The translations under genes were made by a program, and so were the position numbers. Below, piece after piece: positions 33,366 to 44,326 of a stretch of 64,000 nt of DNA (its first letter is position 1; each line of letters starts with the position of its first letter). The stretch comes from Myxococcales bacterium (GTDB lineage: Bacteria; Myxococcota_A; Polyangia; Nannocystales; Nannocystaceae): positions 124,001 through 188,000 of the forward strand of contig JACKDV010000001.1 in assembly GCA_020633315.1 (NCBI GenBank). Direction: 5' to 3'. The notes beneath the pieces are model-generated. The model saw only the letters and a program-made list of their open reading frames with translations. It was not told the origin of the DNA and did not search any database.

Positions 33366-34175
33366 TCAGTTGGGCTCGAACTTGGTGTCGTCGATCTCGA
33401 CGTTGACCTCGTACTTCTCGGTCGTCTGCACGGCGCTCATCAGCTGCATGTCGGTGACCGAGCGGAACGCGGTCATCACCCCCGCGACCTCGCGATAGTC
33501 CTCGTAGGTGACCTCGATCGGCATTGCACCCATCGGGGTCTCCTGCATGAAGCTCTGCCCCGCGGGCAGGAAGGTCTCGGAGTCGAACAGGAGCATGAGC
33601 TTGGTGTCGCCCTTGCTGAGCTCCACCTCCACCACCTCCTGGTCGCCGATCGTGCGCCGACCGATGGTCTTGGCTTCGTCGAAGTAGTCCTTCCAGTTGG
33701 CGGCGAGCATGGGGTCGGCGCTCCAGCGGGCCTGGTCGGCCTCCTTGCCCTCGAGCTTGCGCTTGCCGTTGATCGGATCCTCCGACCAGACCTCGTCGCC
33801 CTTCTTCCACACCTTGGAGGTGCCCATGCCCTCCATGTCGCTCTCGAGGTAGAAGTTGTCGCCCTTGGACCAGATCCGAGTGGCGATGCTCATGTTCTGG
33901 GCCTTGATCTCGGTCTTGGCCTCCATGTAGCTCGACTCGATCGCATCGATGGCGGCCTTGCCCCCGACGGCCTCGATCGACTTGGCGAGGATCTCGGCGG
34001 CGGCGGGAAGGGAAGCCTCGGCCTGCCCGTCGGCGTCGTCGCTCGCGCCCGCGTCGTCGCTCGCAGCCGCGTTGCCGGACTCGGGAGGCTCGGTCTCGCC
34101 GGCGGGCGGCTTCTCGCAGCCGACGGCGACCAGGGTGGACAGCAGGCTCAGGCGGAGGATGTGTCGGCGGAACAT
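33366..34175 (-). CDS. LolA-like outer-membrane-lipoprotein-sorting type lipoprotein
   Basis: 269 residues. Signal peptide with lipobox VAVGC (Cys20), then an Ala/Asp/Glu linker. From about 60 the sequence has the pattern of LolA-like half-barrels: helix ILAKSIEAVGGKAAIDAI, then alternating strands (SSYMEAKTEIKAQ, VVEVELSKGDTKLMLLFD, MPIEVTYEDYREVAGV). Such domains bind lipid or lipoprotein acyl chains in the periplasm; here the protein is itself lipid-anchored. It lies 33 bases downstream of the S41 peptidase gene on the same strand, so probably one operon. Confidence 0.7.
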   Translation of the reverse strand: MFRRHILRLSLLSTLVAVGCEKPPAGETEPPESGNAAASDDAGASDDADGQAEASLPAAAEILAKSIEAVGGKAAIDAIESSYMEAKTEIKAQNMSIATRIWSKGDNFYLESDMEGMGTSKVWKKGDEVWSEDPINGKRKLEGKEADQARWSADPMLAANWKDYFDEAKTIGRRTIGDQEVVEVELSKGDTKLMLLFDSETFLPAGQSFMQETPMGAMPIEVTYEDYREVAGVMTAFRSVTDMQLMSAVQTTEKYEVNVEIDDTKFEPN

Positions 34176-34208
34176 GGCAGGTCTCCTGGGAATCGGTGTC
34201 GGGTCGTT

Positions 34209-35648
34209 CTACTCGGACGCAGGGCTCTGCAGGGCGGCCACGGCCGCCTCGAGCACGGGATCGCGGCCCTTGGCGAAGTCCTCGCGGGTCTCGGGCACCA
34301 CGGTGTCGGGCTGCACGCCCTTGCCCTCCACGATGGTGCCCCCGGGGCTCTCGTAGTCGGCGACCACGAACTGGAGCATGCCGCCCCCGGGGAGCTCCTC
34401 GATCACGGAGGGGAGGGCGGCCCCCTGGGAGGGGACGGCCCCGAACACCCTCACTCGGCCGAGATCCTGGAGCGCCTGGCCGAAGATCTCCGAGGTGCTC
34501 GCGGTGCCCTCGTCCACCAGCAGGGCGATGGGACCGGTGAAGGGGTCGTCACCGGCGGTCACCTTGAACACCTGCTTGCCCTCCCGCATCCGCATCTCGC
34601 CGAGGTTGGCGTCCTCCGAGAGGATCAGTCGGCCCACCGGCACGACCATCGCCCCCACGCCGCCGGGGTTGCCCCGCAGATCGATCACCAGGGCCTCCAT
34701 GCCCTGCTTGCGTAGGTCGGTCATGGCGGCCTCGATCTTGGCCACCAGCGGGATCATCCAGATGTTGAAGCTCAGGTAGCCGATCTTGGTCTTGGGGATC
34801 ATGCGGTGCTCGACCACCGCGGGTACGTTCTTGAGGTTGCCCAGCGAGACCCGCTCGGCCTCGATGGGCACGCAGGTGACCTTCTTGGTCTTGGGCTTGC
34901 TGGCCCCGCTCGGCAGGTAGCGAAGGGTCTTCTTGGCGCCGGTGGGGCAGCTCAGCCAGCTCCCGATTACGCGGCGGGCGGCGAAGGTGGCCTCCACCAT
35001 GCGCTCGGGGTGCTGCTCGGCCGTGGCCGCGACCACGGGGGCGACCTCGTCGTCGTCGACGGCCAGCAGCACCGCCCCGCCCGGGATCCCGCTCTTCTTG
35101 CCGTGCTTGGCCGGGTTCACCACGACCGCCTCGCCGCCGATCACCCGCACCTCGATGGGCACCTCGGCGTCGCCCGACTTGACCGCAGCCCGGGGCTCTC
35201 CGGCCACTTGCTTGCGGGGGGGGACCACGGCGAGGTGGCTCTGGCCGAGGCGGCCGAGCATCTCGGTGATGAGCCCGAAGGCAGCGGCCTCGTCCTTGGC
35301 GTCGGCGAGCTTCTCCCCGTACTCGATGCGGACCGCGGGCCAGTCGAGGCAGTTGATCGTGGGATCGTAGTGCTTGGTCAGCACCGTCACCCATACCTTC
35401 TCGAGCGTGGCGGTGTAGGGGGTCTGGGGCAGGGACCGAAGGCTGGCGACGTCGAGCTCGCTCCAGTTGCGGCACTTGGTGTCGGCCGTGGCTTCGTCGC
35501 CGCTGTCACCGTCGGTCTGAGGCGGCGGTGCCTTCACCTCCGGAGTAGTGGTGGGCTCGGGCTCGGTGCCGCGGTTGCAGGCCGCGGGCAGCAGCAGGCT
35601 CAGGCCGAGGACGAAGGACCGGACGAGGGTGGACGGAGCGGCGGGCAT
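34209..35648 (-). CDS. S41-family (C-terminal processing/tricorn-like) peptidase, lipoprotein
   Basis: 479 residues. Signal peptide with lipobox LPAAC (Cys22), then a Thr/Pro linker. A PDZ-like segment (about 180-215) is followed by the S41 catalytic core with LVIDLRGNPGG and the nucleophile region DEGTASTSEIFG. The Lys of CtpA-type peptidases, expected some 25 residues later in a TxGKG motif, is absent (VPSQGAALPS), which fits the tricorn/IRBP-like branch that does not use Lys. It should act in the periplasm. ATG 35648 is the start giving a signal peptide; the frame is open further upstream, but without conserved-looking sequence. Confidence 0.85.
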   Translation of the reverse strand: MPAAPSTLVRSFVLGLSLLLPAACNRGTEPEPTTTPEVKAPPPQTDGDSGDEATADTKCRNWSELDVASLRSLPQTPYTATLEKVWVTVLTKHYDPTINCLDWPAVRIEYGEKLADAKDEAAAFGLITEMLGRLGQSHLAVVPPRKQVAGEPRAAVKSGDAEVPIEVRVIGGEAVVVNPAKHGKKSGIPGGAVLLAVDDDEVAPVVAATAEQHPERMVEATFAARRVIGSWLSCPTGAKKTLRYLPSGASKPKTKKVTCVPIEAERVSLGNLKNVPAVVEHRMIPKTKIGYLSFNIWMIPLVAKIEAAMTDLRKQGMEALVIDLRGNPGGVGAMVVPVGRLILSEDANLGEMRMREGKQVFKVTAGDDPFTGPIALLVDEGTASTSEIFGQALQDLGRVRVFGAVPSQGAALPSVIEELPGGGMLQFVVADYESPGGTIVEGKGVQPDTVVPETREDFAKGRDPVLEAAVAALQSPASE

Positions 35649-35880
35649 CGTGACGGTGGGCTCGGGGATGATCGCGGTCGCGAGGACCCGCGGGAGCGCG
35701 AGCGCCCGAACGGTAGAGCAATGGGTGGCGTCTTGGCGACGGTGCTCGGGGGGTGGATCGAGCGCAGTGTCTCGACCCGGGGCGCTCACGACCGGTTTTC
35801 GCGGCGTTGGAGCCTCCTCACCGTGCGGAAGCCCACGGTACGATCCGTCGAACGCGGGCTCGTGCGACAACGCGGTCGAG

Positions 35881-36186
35881 ATGATCGAGCGCGTCGTCCT
35901 GGTGAAGCTCCGGCCCGAGTATCGCGGGGCCGAGGATCTCGCGAAGATCGCCGACCAGACCAGGCAGGTGCTGGCGACGATCCCCGAGGTCAAGGCCCTG
36001 CGCGTGGGTTTGCCCGCGACGCCGCGCACCGAGGGGGCCTACCAGATCCTCATCGAGGTGCGGCTCGATGATCTCGAGGCCGTCGAGCGCTATCGGGCCC
36101 ACCCGGCTCACCGGGCCTACGTCGACGTGTTCCTGCGCCCCATGATGGAGGGCATCCGCGCGTACGACTTCGACGTGGGCGCGTGA
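35881..36186 (+). CDS. Dabb (stress-responsive alpha/beta barrel) domain protein
   Basis: 101 residues, a complete ferredoxin-like dimeric alpha/beta barrel. It starts with MIERVVLVKLRPE and ends with the typical HPAHRAYVDVFLRPMMEGIRAYDF. Proteins of this fold act as small dimers, some as enzymes on aromatic or polyketide compounds and some of unknown role. TACGAT at 35839-35844 is a possible -10. It is divergent from the S41 peptidase gene. Confidence 0.85.
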   Translation: MIERVVLVKLRPEYRGAEDLAKIADQTRQVLATIPEVKALRVGLPATPRTEGAYQILIEVRLDDLEAVERYRAHPAHRAYVDVFLRPMMEGIRAYDFDVGA

Positions 36187-36196
36187 GAGGCCGGGC

Positions 36197-36415
36197 TCAG
36201 CGCCCAGGAAGCGACCATCGAGGGCCGCCGGGCAGGGCGCGTGGGGGCGGCATCAACAGGGTGAGGATCGCATAGGCGAGCAGCCCCGGCCCGCCGGCGA
36301 GGGCCAAGAGCACGAAGCCGATGCGAACGAGGAAGGGGTCGATGCCCAGTTGCTCACCCAGGCCGCCGCAGACGCCGAAGAGCCTCCGATTCCGATCCGA
36401 TCGCCGAAGCTGCAT
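36197..36415 (-). CDS. PspC-domain membrane protein
   Basis: 72 residues. The entire PspC domain is visible: LRRSDRNRRLFGVCGGLGEQLG, then DPFLVRIGFVLLALAGGPGL and the second hydrophobic half AYAILTLLMPPP. PspC proteins are small inner-membrane proteins tied to the phage-shock/envelope-stress response. ATG 36415 matches the family start; the frame is open to 36478 but the extra residues are not typical. It converges on the Dabb gene with 10 bases between stops. Confidence 0.88.
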   Translation of the reverse strand: MQLRRSDRNRRLFGVCGGLGEQLGIDPFLVRIGFVLLALAGGPGLLAYAILTLLMPPPRALPGGPRWSLPGR

Positions 36416-36722
36416 GGCGCCGCCTACCCCTGGCCGCCCGTGGATGTTTCCGCAGGCTCGTCCGCGAATTTTGCGCAATTAGCGAGGCTCGTTTGCAGAA
36501 AACGAGAGCCCGGGCCCAGAAATTTCTGCTGTGTCGGGGTCGAACACACATGCAGGCGGGTCCCTCGCCAGGGAAGCCCCCAGGTCTGCGCCCTTCTCAG
36601 AATATTCGTAATTGCCATCTGGACGATGTTCTGAACCTGCTGCTTGATGTTGGTGTGATTTAGAATACGAATTCTTCCTCAAGAGAATCTCGAAGATGCT
36701 TCCTTCCGCCGAGACGAGATCG
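36416..36722. other. AT-richer non-coding region upstream of vWA lipoprotein
   Basis: Roughly 300 bases with visibly lower GC. TAGAAT at 36661-36666 matches five of six bases of a -10 box and could drive the vWA lipoprotein gene, but no good -35 is at the right distance. Short open frames on both strands have no protein-like features. Confidence 0.35.
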
Positions 36723-37889
36723 ATGAGCCACTTTCGCCTCTACCCCTGCCTCCCCCTTCATCGCTGGATCGCGACGACCGCGTTGCTGCTGCCCTTGGCC
36801 TGCACCGATGATGGGGCCCCGGCCGAGGTCATGGATACCGAGGGGATCGAGCTCCCCACCGGTGGGCAGAGTGGTGACGGTCTCGACGAGTCGGGCACGG
36901 CCGCCGACGAGAGCGGTGGCCTGCCGGGCAACTGCGGCGCGGAGACCTTCGAGCTGCAGCACGAGCCCACCAACGTGGTGCTGGTGCTCGACAAGTCCTA
37001 CAGCATGGTCGACCACAGCTGGGACCACGACGGAGATCCAGGCACGGAGCCGGTCACGCGGTGGAACAGCCTGCATGGATCGGTCTCGTTCATCGTCGAG
37101 GAGTTCGACGATGGGCTGAACTTCGGAGCGGTGCTGTTTCCCGCGGTCGACGTCCCAGACAACGAGTGGGCGACCGCCTGCGAGGTGAGTCCCGAGCCCG
37201 ATGCGCCGGTGGCCCCCATGGGGGGCGAGGCGGTGCTCGCGGCCCTGCCCGGTCCGGAGGCGATGGATCTCTACGGGGGCACCCCGGCCAGCGGGGGCAT
37301 CACCACGGCGCTCGATCACCTCGACACCCTGGACGACGGCCTGCCCCAGGCGCTCATCCTGGTCACCGACGGCGCGGCGAACTGCATGGAGGGCACCACC
37401 AACAACGCGGTGTTCACCCTCTACGACGAGCACCTGCCCGAGCTGGTCGCCGAGGCCTACGGGCGGGGCATCCCCACCTTCGTCGTCGGCATCGACATCG
37501 TCGACGGGATCGCCGACTACCCGCAGGACAATCCCTACGAGCGGCTCAACGAGGTCGCGATCGCGGGCGGCTATCCCCGTCCCGGGACCGAGAAGTTCCA
37601 CAACGCCCAGGACGAGGAGCAGCTCCGCGCGGCGATCAGCCAGGTGACCAGCCAGATCGGCTGCACGATCCCGCTCGAGATGCCGCCCGAGCTGCCGGAC
37701 CTGCTATCGATCGTGATCGACGGCCAAGAGATCCCCTGGGTGGACAGCTGCAACGGCGTCGATCTCGGCTGGAGCTACGTGAACCCCGACGGTCCCTACG
37801 ACGAGATCGAGCTGTGCGGGGACGCCTGCGACTCGCTGCACCAGGTGGGCACGCTGTCGGCCCACTACAACTGCATCCCCCAGGGGTAG
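36723..37889 (+). CDS. von Willebrand factor A domain lipoprotein
   Basis: 388 residues. The signal peptide ends at lipobox LPLAC; an acidic/Gly/Ser linker follows, then a vWA domain from about 90. It begins VVLVLDKSYSM, with the MIDAS pattern DxSxS, and includes a later strand ALILVTDGAANC with the acidic MIDAS partner. Cysteines are scattered in the C-terminal part. Expected at the outer membrane, binding a metal-dependent ligand. ATG 36723 gives a compact signal peptide; ATG 36696, nine residues upstream in frame, is possible. Confidence 0.8.
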   Translation: MSHFRLYPCLPLHRWIATTALLLPLACTDDGAPAEVMDTEGIELPTGGQSGDGLDESGTAADESGGLPGNCGAETFELQHEPTNVVLVLDKSYSMVDHSWDHDGDPGTEPVTRWNSLHGSVSFIVEEFDDGLNFGAVLFPAVDVPDNEWATACEVSPEPDAPVAPMGGEAVLAALPGPEAMDLYGGTPASGGITTALDHLDTLDDGLPQALILVTDGAANCMEGTTNNAVFTLYDEHLPELVAEAYGRGIPTFVVGIDIVDGIADYPQDNPYERLNEVAIAGGYPRPGTEKFHNAQDEEQLRAAISQVTSQIGCTIPLEMPPELPDLLSIVIDGQEIPWVDSCNGVDLGWSYVNPDGPYDEIELCGDACDSLHQVGTLSAHYNCIPQG

Positions 37890-37940
37890 CCGCTCGGCCC
37901 GGTCGACTCGTCGACATTCGGTAGGGTCCGTCGACATCGC

Positions 37941-37957
37941 GCGGGCGTTTCGCCCGC
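37941..37957. terminator. GC-rich hairpin between vWA and Rieske genes
   Basis: GCGGGCG-TTT-CGCCCGC forms a perfect 7-bp stem with a 3-base loop about 50 bases after the vWA stop and 20 bases before the Rieske start. It could end the first message or, if the TAGGGT at 37921-37926 is a -10, lie in the 5' leader of the second. Confidence 0.4.
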
Positions 37958-37978
37958 CCAGCGGGCATGCTCGGGTCG

Positions 37979-39742
37979 ATGGACGATGCACCGCCGTGGG
38001 TCGACGTGACCGCGCAGGACGAGCTCACCGTGGAGCACCCCGCGGTGCTCCAGCACGGGCGCCAGCGGATCGCGGTGATCCGAGCCGAGGACGGCCGCCT
38101 GTTCGCGCTCGACGACCGCTGTCCCCACGAGGGCTATCCGCTGGCGCAGGGGCAGCTCCGCGGCTGCACGCTCACCTGCGCCTGGCACAACTTCAAGTTC
38201 GATCTCCGCGATGGTCGCTGCCTCAAGGGGGACGAGGCGGTGACCGTGTATCCCGTGCGCGTGCGGGACGGTCGGGTGCAGGTGGATCCCCGCCCGCCTC
38301 AGGACGAGGGCGCGTGGGAGCGGGGGCTGCAGCGGCTGCACGAGGGGCTGCTCGAGCGACGGCTGGGGCAGGTGGCGCGAGAGCTGGTGCGCTTGCTGGA
38401 GCAGGGCGCGGCCCCGGCACGGCTGGCCGTGGAGGCGGCGCGCTTCGACGCCGAGCGGGCGGAGTGGGGCAGCACCCATGTGCTGCCCGTGGCTGCCGAC
38501 GTGCTGACCCTGATGCCGCGCTACCCGGGCTCGACCGCTGCGCTGCCGCTGATGCAGGCCTTCGACATCGCCAGCGACAACCATGTGCGCCGTCCCGTGC
38601 GGTCACTGGCCGACCCGAGCGATCCGGGGGACGATCCCGCGGACGCGGCGGCGCGGTTGCGGGCCCTGGTGGAGGGCGAGCAGGGCGAGGCCGCCGAGGC
38701 GCTGTTGCGTGGCGCGCTGGCCCGAGGGTGGGGCCGGGCCGAGCTCGAGCCCATGCTCTACGGGCCCTGCTGCGATCACTTCCTGTCCTTCGGGCATCCG
38801 CTGATCTACCAGACCAAGGTCTTCGACCTGCTGGAGGCCGCCGGCTGGGAGCACGCCGCGGTGCTGCTGCCCGGGCACCTGTGGGGGATCGTGAGCGCCA
38901 CGCGGGAGGACACGCTGCCCGACTGGCGGCCCTTCGTGCAGCGGCTGGCCGCTTGCGCGGATCGACTGCCGGGATGGCGCGTTGCGGCAGCCGAGCGGGG
39001 CACGGTGGCCGAGCTGCCACCCGACGCTCGGGAGGGCTGGTGGCGCGCCTGGGTGCAGGGAGATCGCAACGCGGCCTTCGACGCGGTGGTCGAGGCCCTC
39101 GACGGCGGGCATGCACCCGCGGCCATCGCCGACCTGCTCGGCGCCGCGGCGGCGAGCCGGATGCTGCGCTTCGAGCTGGCCCACGACGCCAGCCCGGCGG
39201 TGCAGGAGGGCTGGCTCGACGTCACGCACACGATGACCTTCGCGTCCGCGGTCCACCATGCGGTCCAGCGCTACTGCGAGCCCGACGGCCTGCGCCCGCT
39301 GTTCCATGCCGCGCGCTTCGTCAACCACGCGAGGGTGCTCGACGCTCGCCCGGCCCCGCCCATGCCCCGGCCCAGTCACGAGGCGGCGTCGGTACCCGAG
39401 ATCACGGCCGCGATCCGACGCCGAGACCCCGAGGCCGCACTGGCTCTCGGCGCGCGCTACCTGGCCGACCACGGGCCCGACGATGCGCTACGCCACGCCC
39501 TGGCCGATCTGCCCCTCGAGGATCCCTACACCCGGCCCATCGTGGTGGCGCATGCGATCAAGACCGGTCGCGTCGCCTGCGAGCTGGCCGATCGTCTCCG
39601 CGACACCCCCTGGGCCCACGATCCGATCCTCGCCTTCCTACGCTTCGCCGCGGCCCCCCTGCGCGAGCGCCCGGTGGCCCAGCTCGTCCACGAGGCGCGC
39701 CGGCTCGTCGTCGAGGGCAAGGTGCCGCGCTCGCTGACCTGA
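37979..39742 (+). CDS. Rieske [2Fe-2S] protein with long helical C-terminal domain
   Basis: 587 residues. The N-terminal 100 residues form a Rieske ferredoxin domain with both iron ligand motifs: CPHEG (Cys48, His50) and CAWHNFKFD (Cys67, His70). The remaining 480 residues are predicted helical and contain several conserved-looking His/Cys segments (PCCDHFLSFGHPLIYQ, ELAHDASPAVQEG, VHHAVQRY). I recognise no catalytic family for them. It could be an oxygenase-like or electron-transfer fusion; unlike ring-hydroxylating dioxygenases there is no clear 2-His-1-carboxylate START domain. Starts at ATG 37967 and 37979 are both possible. Confidence 0.75.
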   Translation: MDDAPPWVDVTAQDELTVEHPAVLQHGRQRIAVIRAEDGRLFALDDRCPHEGYPLAQGQLRGCTLTCAWHNFKFDLRDGRCLKGDEAVTVYPVRVRDGRVQVDPRPPQDEGAWERGLQRLHEGLLERRLGQVARELVRLLEQGAAPARLAVEAARFDAERAEWGSTHVLPVAADVLTLMPRYPGSTAALPLMQAFDIASDNHVRRPVRSLADPSDPGDDPADAAARLRALVEGEQGEAAEALLRGALARGWGRAELEPMLYGPCCDHFLSFGHPLIYQTKVFDLLEAAGWEHAAVLLPGHLWGIVSATREDTLPDWRPFVQRLAACADRLPGWRVAAAERGTVAELPPDAREGWWRAWVQGDRNAAFDAVVEALDGGHAPAAIADLLGAAAASRMLRFELAHDASPAVQEGWLDVTHTMTFASAVHHAVQRYCEPDGLRPLFHAARFVNHARVLDARPAPPMPRPSHEAASVPEITAAIRRRDPEAALALGARYLADHGPDDALRHALADLPLEDPYTRPIVVAHAIKTGRVACELADRLRDTPWAHDPILAFLRFAAAPLRERPVAQLVHEARRLVVEGKVPRSLT

Positions 39743-39857
39743 CGATGTCTCAGCCCGACACGGCCGCCAGGGCGCGGCGAGCCAGGGTCACGAGGTCGGC
39801 GAGGCGCTCGAGCACCACACCACGTCCGGCGGCGGAGCGCACCCTCCCGGTGCGGTG

Positions 39858-41789
<1,932 letters not shown>

Positions 41790-42327
41790 CTCGAGATCAT
41801 TGCATCCTGGACCAGAGCCGGATCGCGCCAAACCGGGACACTGACCGCCAGAGGAGGCCCCAGGGCCGAGCGACTCCCGTTGGGCTCCGGTGGCCGCGCG
41901 CAAGCGAGCGCCACGATGCGGGCCTCGTCGCGATCACACCCGGGCCCGCCTTGCCAACCTCGTTTCGCGGACCAGGATCGCGGCCGGGGGTGGGAGCGGC
42001 ACCGTCATGCGATCCGAGCCATGCGTTCGACTCGGGCGCTTGGCATGGCCTCGGGCTCGCGTCGCTCGGCACGACCCGACGCCCTCGTCCTGGCTGGGGA
42101 GCAGCGTTCGGGGGCGGATCGGCCAGGGCGAGCCGCGACCGTGGCGGGCGGCCGGGGCCCCTCGCGGGTGCTCGCGGGCCTTCCGACCGCATCCAATGGG
42201 GTAGTGACGCTCACCTCGATGGCGAGGTCGGCTCGACCCGGCGAGCCCGGACCTCGAACCTCGGATCCATCGAGACCGTCGGACCACGTCCGGCGACGGA
42301 GCGCCCCGCCGCCGGACGTGGTCGAGG
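41790..42327. other. Non-coding gap between peroxidase and hybrid kinase genes
   Basis: About 540 bases with no gene I can support on either strand. It contains the strong hairpin at 42282-42323 next to the peroxidase stop. The rest is ordinary GC-rich sequence, and presumably the kinase promoter lies near its low-coordinate end. Confidence 0.35.
42282..42323 (-). terminator. 14-bp inverted repeat after peroxidase gene
   Basis: GACCACGTCCGGCG (42282-42295) and its exact complement CGCCGGACGTGGTC (42310-42323) flank a 14-base loop and end 4 bases from the peroxidase stop. This gives a very stable RNA hairpin on the minus strand. It lacks a T-run, so it may act as terminator, 3' stabiliser or protein-binding site. 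Confidence 0.55.
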
Positions 42328-44121
42328 CTACGCTCCGAACGCGTCGATGCGCTCGCCCCGGGCGATGGTGAGGAGGTCCGCCATCGAGAACTGGCCGGGC
42401 TGGCTGGTGAGCAGCACCGGCTGCCAGGGCGCGCCCGCGTTGACGAAGCTGTGGGGATCGCAGCGCAGCATCTGCAGGAAGGTCCAGGCCACGATGAGCC
42501 CGCCGACCGGCCCCAGCTGGCCGCCGTTGTCCTCCGCCTCACCCAGGCAGTAGAACCACAGCGGAGTGGTCGCGCTCAGCCCCGCGGCGGCCACCTTGGC
42601 GCTCGCTCCCGCCGACAGCTTGGACACCGCGTCGAGCCCCAGGGTGCTGCGCGCCGTCTCGCCGGTGGGCAGCGCGTAGACCCGGGCCGAGCGCACGAGG
42701 TTGCGCAGGGGCAGCGAGGGCGCATCGGGGGCGAAGGGCAGGTTGAACAGCTGCGCGGTCACGAAGGTGTCGATGGGGCGCGCGGCCTGGGGCGAGCTGC
42801 CGTCGATCGAGAAGAAGCGCTCCCAGCTCACCACGTCGGTCACCGGGTCGAAGGCTCCGGGGGCCGGCGGCCGGGGGGTGAACAGCGGGATGTCGAGGCG
42901 CGCGTCGTTGATGTCGAAGCGGCTGGGGACCTGGCTGTGGGCGAAGCGGAAGGCGGCCCCCGAGAACTCGACCGGCATCTTGGGACCGTCGTGGAGCTTG
43001 CCGCAGCAGCCGAGCCACCCCTGCGACCGCAGGTAGGTCTGCGCGGTCCCGAATTCGGGCGGGAGGGGCGGTACGCCCCCGCCTGCCATGGGGACGCCGG
43101 TGATCGCATGGGCGGCCGCGAGCGTCTTGGGCGTCACCACGAGCGGGAGGTACTCGTGGATCGCGATCCACTGGTAGTGCCAGCGCACGAGCCGTCGCGC
43201 GAAGTCGAAGTCGCTCTCGTCGGCATGGCGGCCGAAGGCCACGTCCACGCCGCCGCCGTGCACCATCCGCAGCACCGCGTTGTGGAACAGCAGGAACTGC
43301 AGGTGCAGCTGCGACACGAAGAGGTTCTCGTCGTTGCGAGGATCCCCCAGCAGGGCGCGCCCTTGGCTGTTGCGCGGCAGATCGTGGCCCCCCTGCTCGA
43401 CCAGGAGGTAGCCGGGGTCCGCCCGCTGCTGGTCGTAGAGGAAGGGGCTCGCCTCCGGGCCGTCGCCGTAGACGTTGTCGAGATCGAAGCGGGGCGAGCG
43501 GAGGTTGATGACGTCCTCCACGGTCACGCTACTCTGACCGAGCCCGGTGATCGCGTCGAGGGTGACGTCGTGATCGATGAACTGGCCGAGGAAGACGAAG
43601 CCGGCCGGGATGCCGGTGTCCGGGGATCCGAAGCCCTCGTGCATGTGGGCGGCGAGCAGCTCGAGCGCACCCTCGCTGGGCACCGACGCGCTGGCCGAGA
43701 ACAGCCGCCCGAAGGCGTTGAGGCGCTTGGCGGCGGCCTCGGCCAGCAGGCAGCACATCCACGGCGCCAGGCTGGCGATGCCGCTCGCCCGGACCTCCTC
43801 CCAGCTCCGCCCGGTCCAGGCGAAGCGCTCCTTCCAGCGAGCCTCGCCGCGCTCCGAGGAGAGCGCCTCGACCTCGCGCTCGACGAGCGCGGCGATGGCC
43901 TTCTCGGCGCTGCGACGCTCTCGCGGCGGGAGGCGGGCGTCGAGGCGAGGGAGTCGGTCGAGCAGCTCGCCGAAGGCCTGCGGCCAGCGAGCCTTGCTCG
44001 GAGGCGCCTCCCGCAGCGGGAGGCCAGCGGGCAGCGCGTGCAGCTCGAGCTCGCGATCGCCGGCCGCGGTGGCGCCAGCGAGGATGATCCGATCGAAGGT
44101 GGTCAGTCCGTGGTGTCTCAT
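42328..44121 (-). CDS. Animal-type haem peroxidase (peroxidase-cyclooxygenase superfamily)
   Basis: 597 residues. Key haem-site residues can be matched to myeloperoxidase: GQFIDHD holds Gln180, Asp183 and distal His184; GDPRNDEN holds the catalytic Arg262 and Glu265; FLLFHNAVL holds proximal His280. Asn266 replaces the Met that links haem in myeloperoxidase. There is no obvious signal peptide. It uses H2O2 to oxidise halides or organic substrates. ATG 44121 is selected because the family-like sequence starts there, with GGGAAG upstream. On the same strand as, but more than 500 bases from, the hybrid kinase. Bacterial members are known, mainly in proteobacteria and cyanobacteria. Confidence 0.9.
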   Translation of the reverse strand: MRHHGLTTFDRIILAGATAAGDRELELHALPAGLPLREAPPSKARWPQAFGELLDRLPRLDARLPPRERRSAEKAIAALVEREVEALSSERGEARWKERFAWTGRSWEEVRASGIASLAPWMCCLLAEAAAKRLNAFGRLFSASASVPSEGALELLAAHMHEGFGSPDTGIPAGFVFLGQFIDHDVTLDAITGLGQSSVTVEDVINLRSPRFDLDNVYGDGPEASPFLYDQQRADPGYLLVEQGGHDLPRNSQGRALLGDPRNDENLFVSQLHLQFLLFHNAVLRMVHGGGVDVAFGRHADESDFDFARRLVRWHYQWIAIHEYLPLVVTPKTLAAAHAITGVPMAGGGVPPLPPEFGTAQTYLRSQGWLGCCGKLHDGPKMPVEFSGAAFRFAHSQVPSRFDINDARLDIPLFTPRPPAPGAFDPVTDVVSWERFFSIDGSSPQAARPIDTFVTAQLFNLPFAPDAPSLPLRNLVRSARVYALPTGETARSTLGLDAVSKLSAGASAKVAAAGLSATTPLWFYCLGEAEDNGGQLGPVGGLIVAWTFLQMLRCDPHSFVNAGAPWQPVLLTSQPGQFSMADLLTIARGERIDAFGA

Positions 44122-44186
44122 GGGTGGGGGCTTCCCTTGGCTACGGATGGGTGGGGGGCGGCGCCACGACGGTGGCTCGCGATGGG

Positions 44187-44200
44187 CTACGTCTACGTAG
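44187..44200. promoter_or_regulatory. Inverted repeat upstream of peroxidase gene
   Basis: CTACGT-CT-ACGTAG, a 6-2-6 inverted repeat, lies about 65 bases upstream of the peroxidase start. It could be an operator or part of the promoter; nothing else supports this. Confidence 0.25.
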
Positions 44201-44326
44201 TGAGCGAGGCGGGGCACGAATGTCACCGCGCCACGTGAGGTGGCCCGACGCGAAGGCGCCATCGGCCGCGTCGATCGCTGGGCGCCCCGATGCTCGCGTG
44301 CGCCGTGGTGGGGACGAGGGCGAGGC

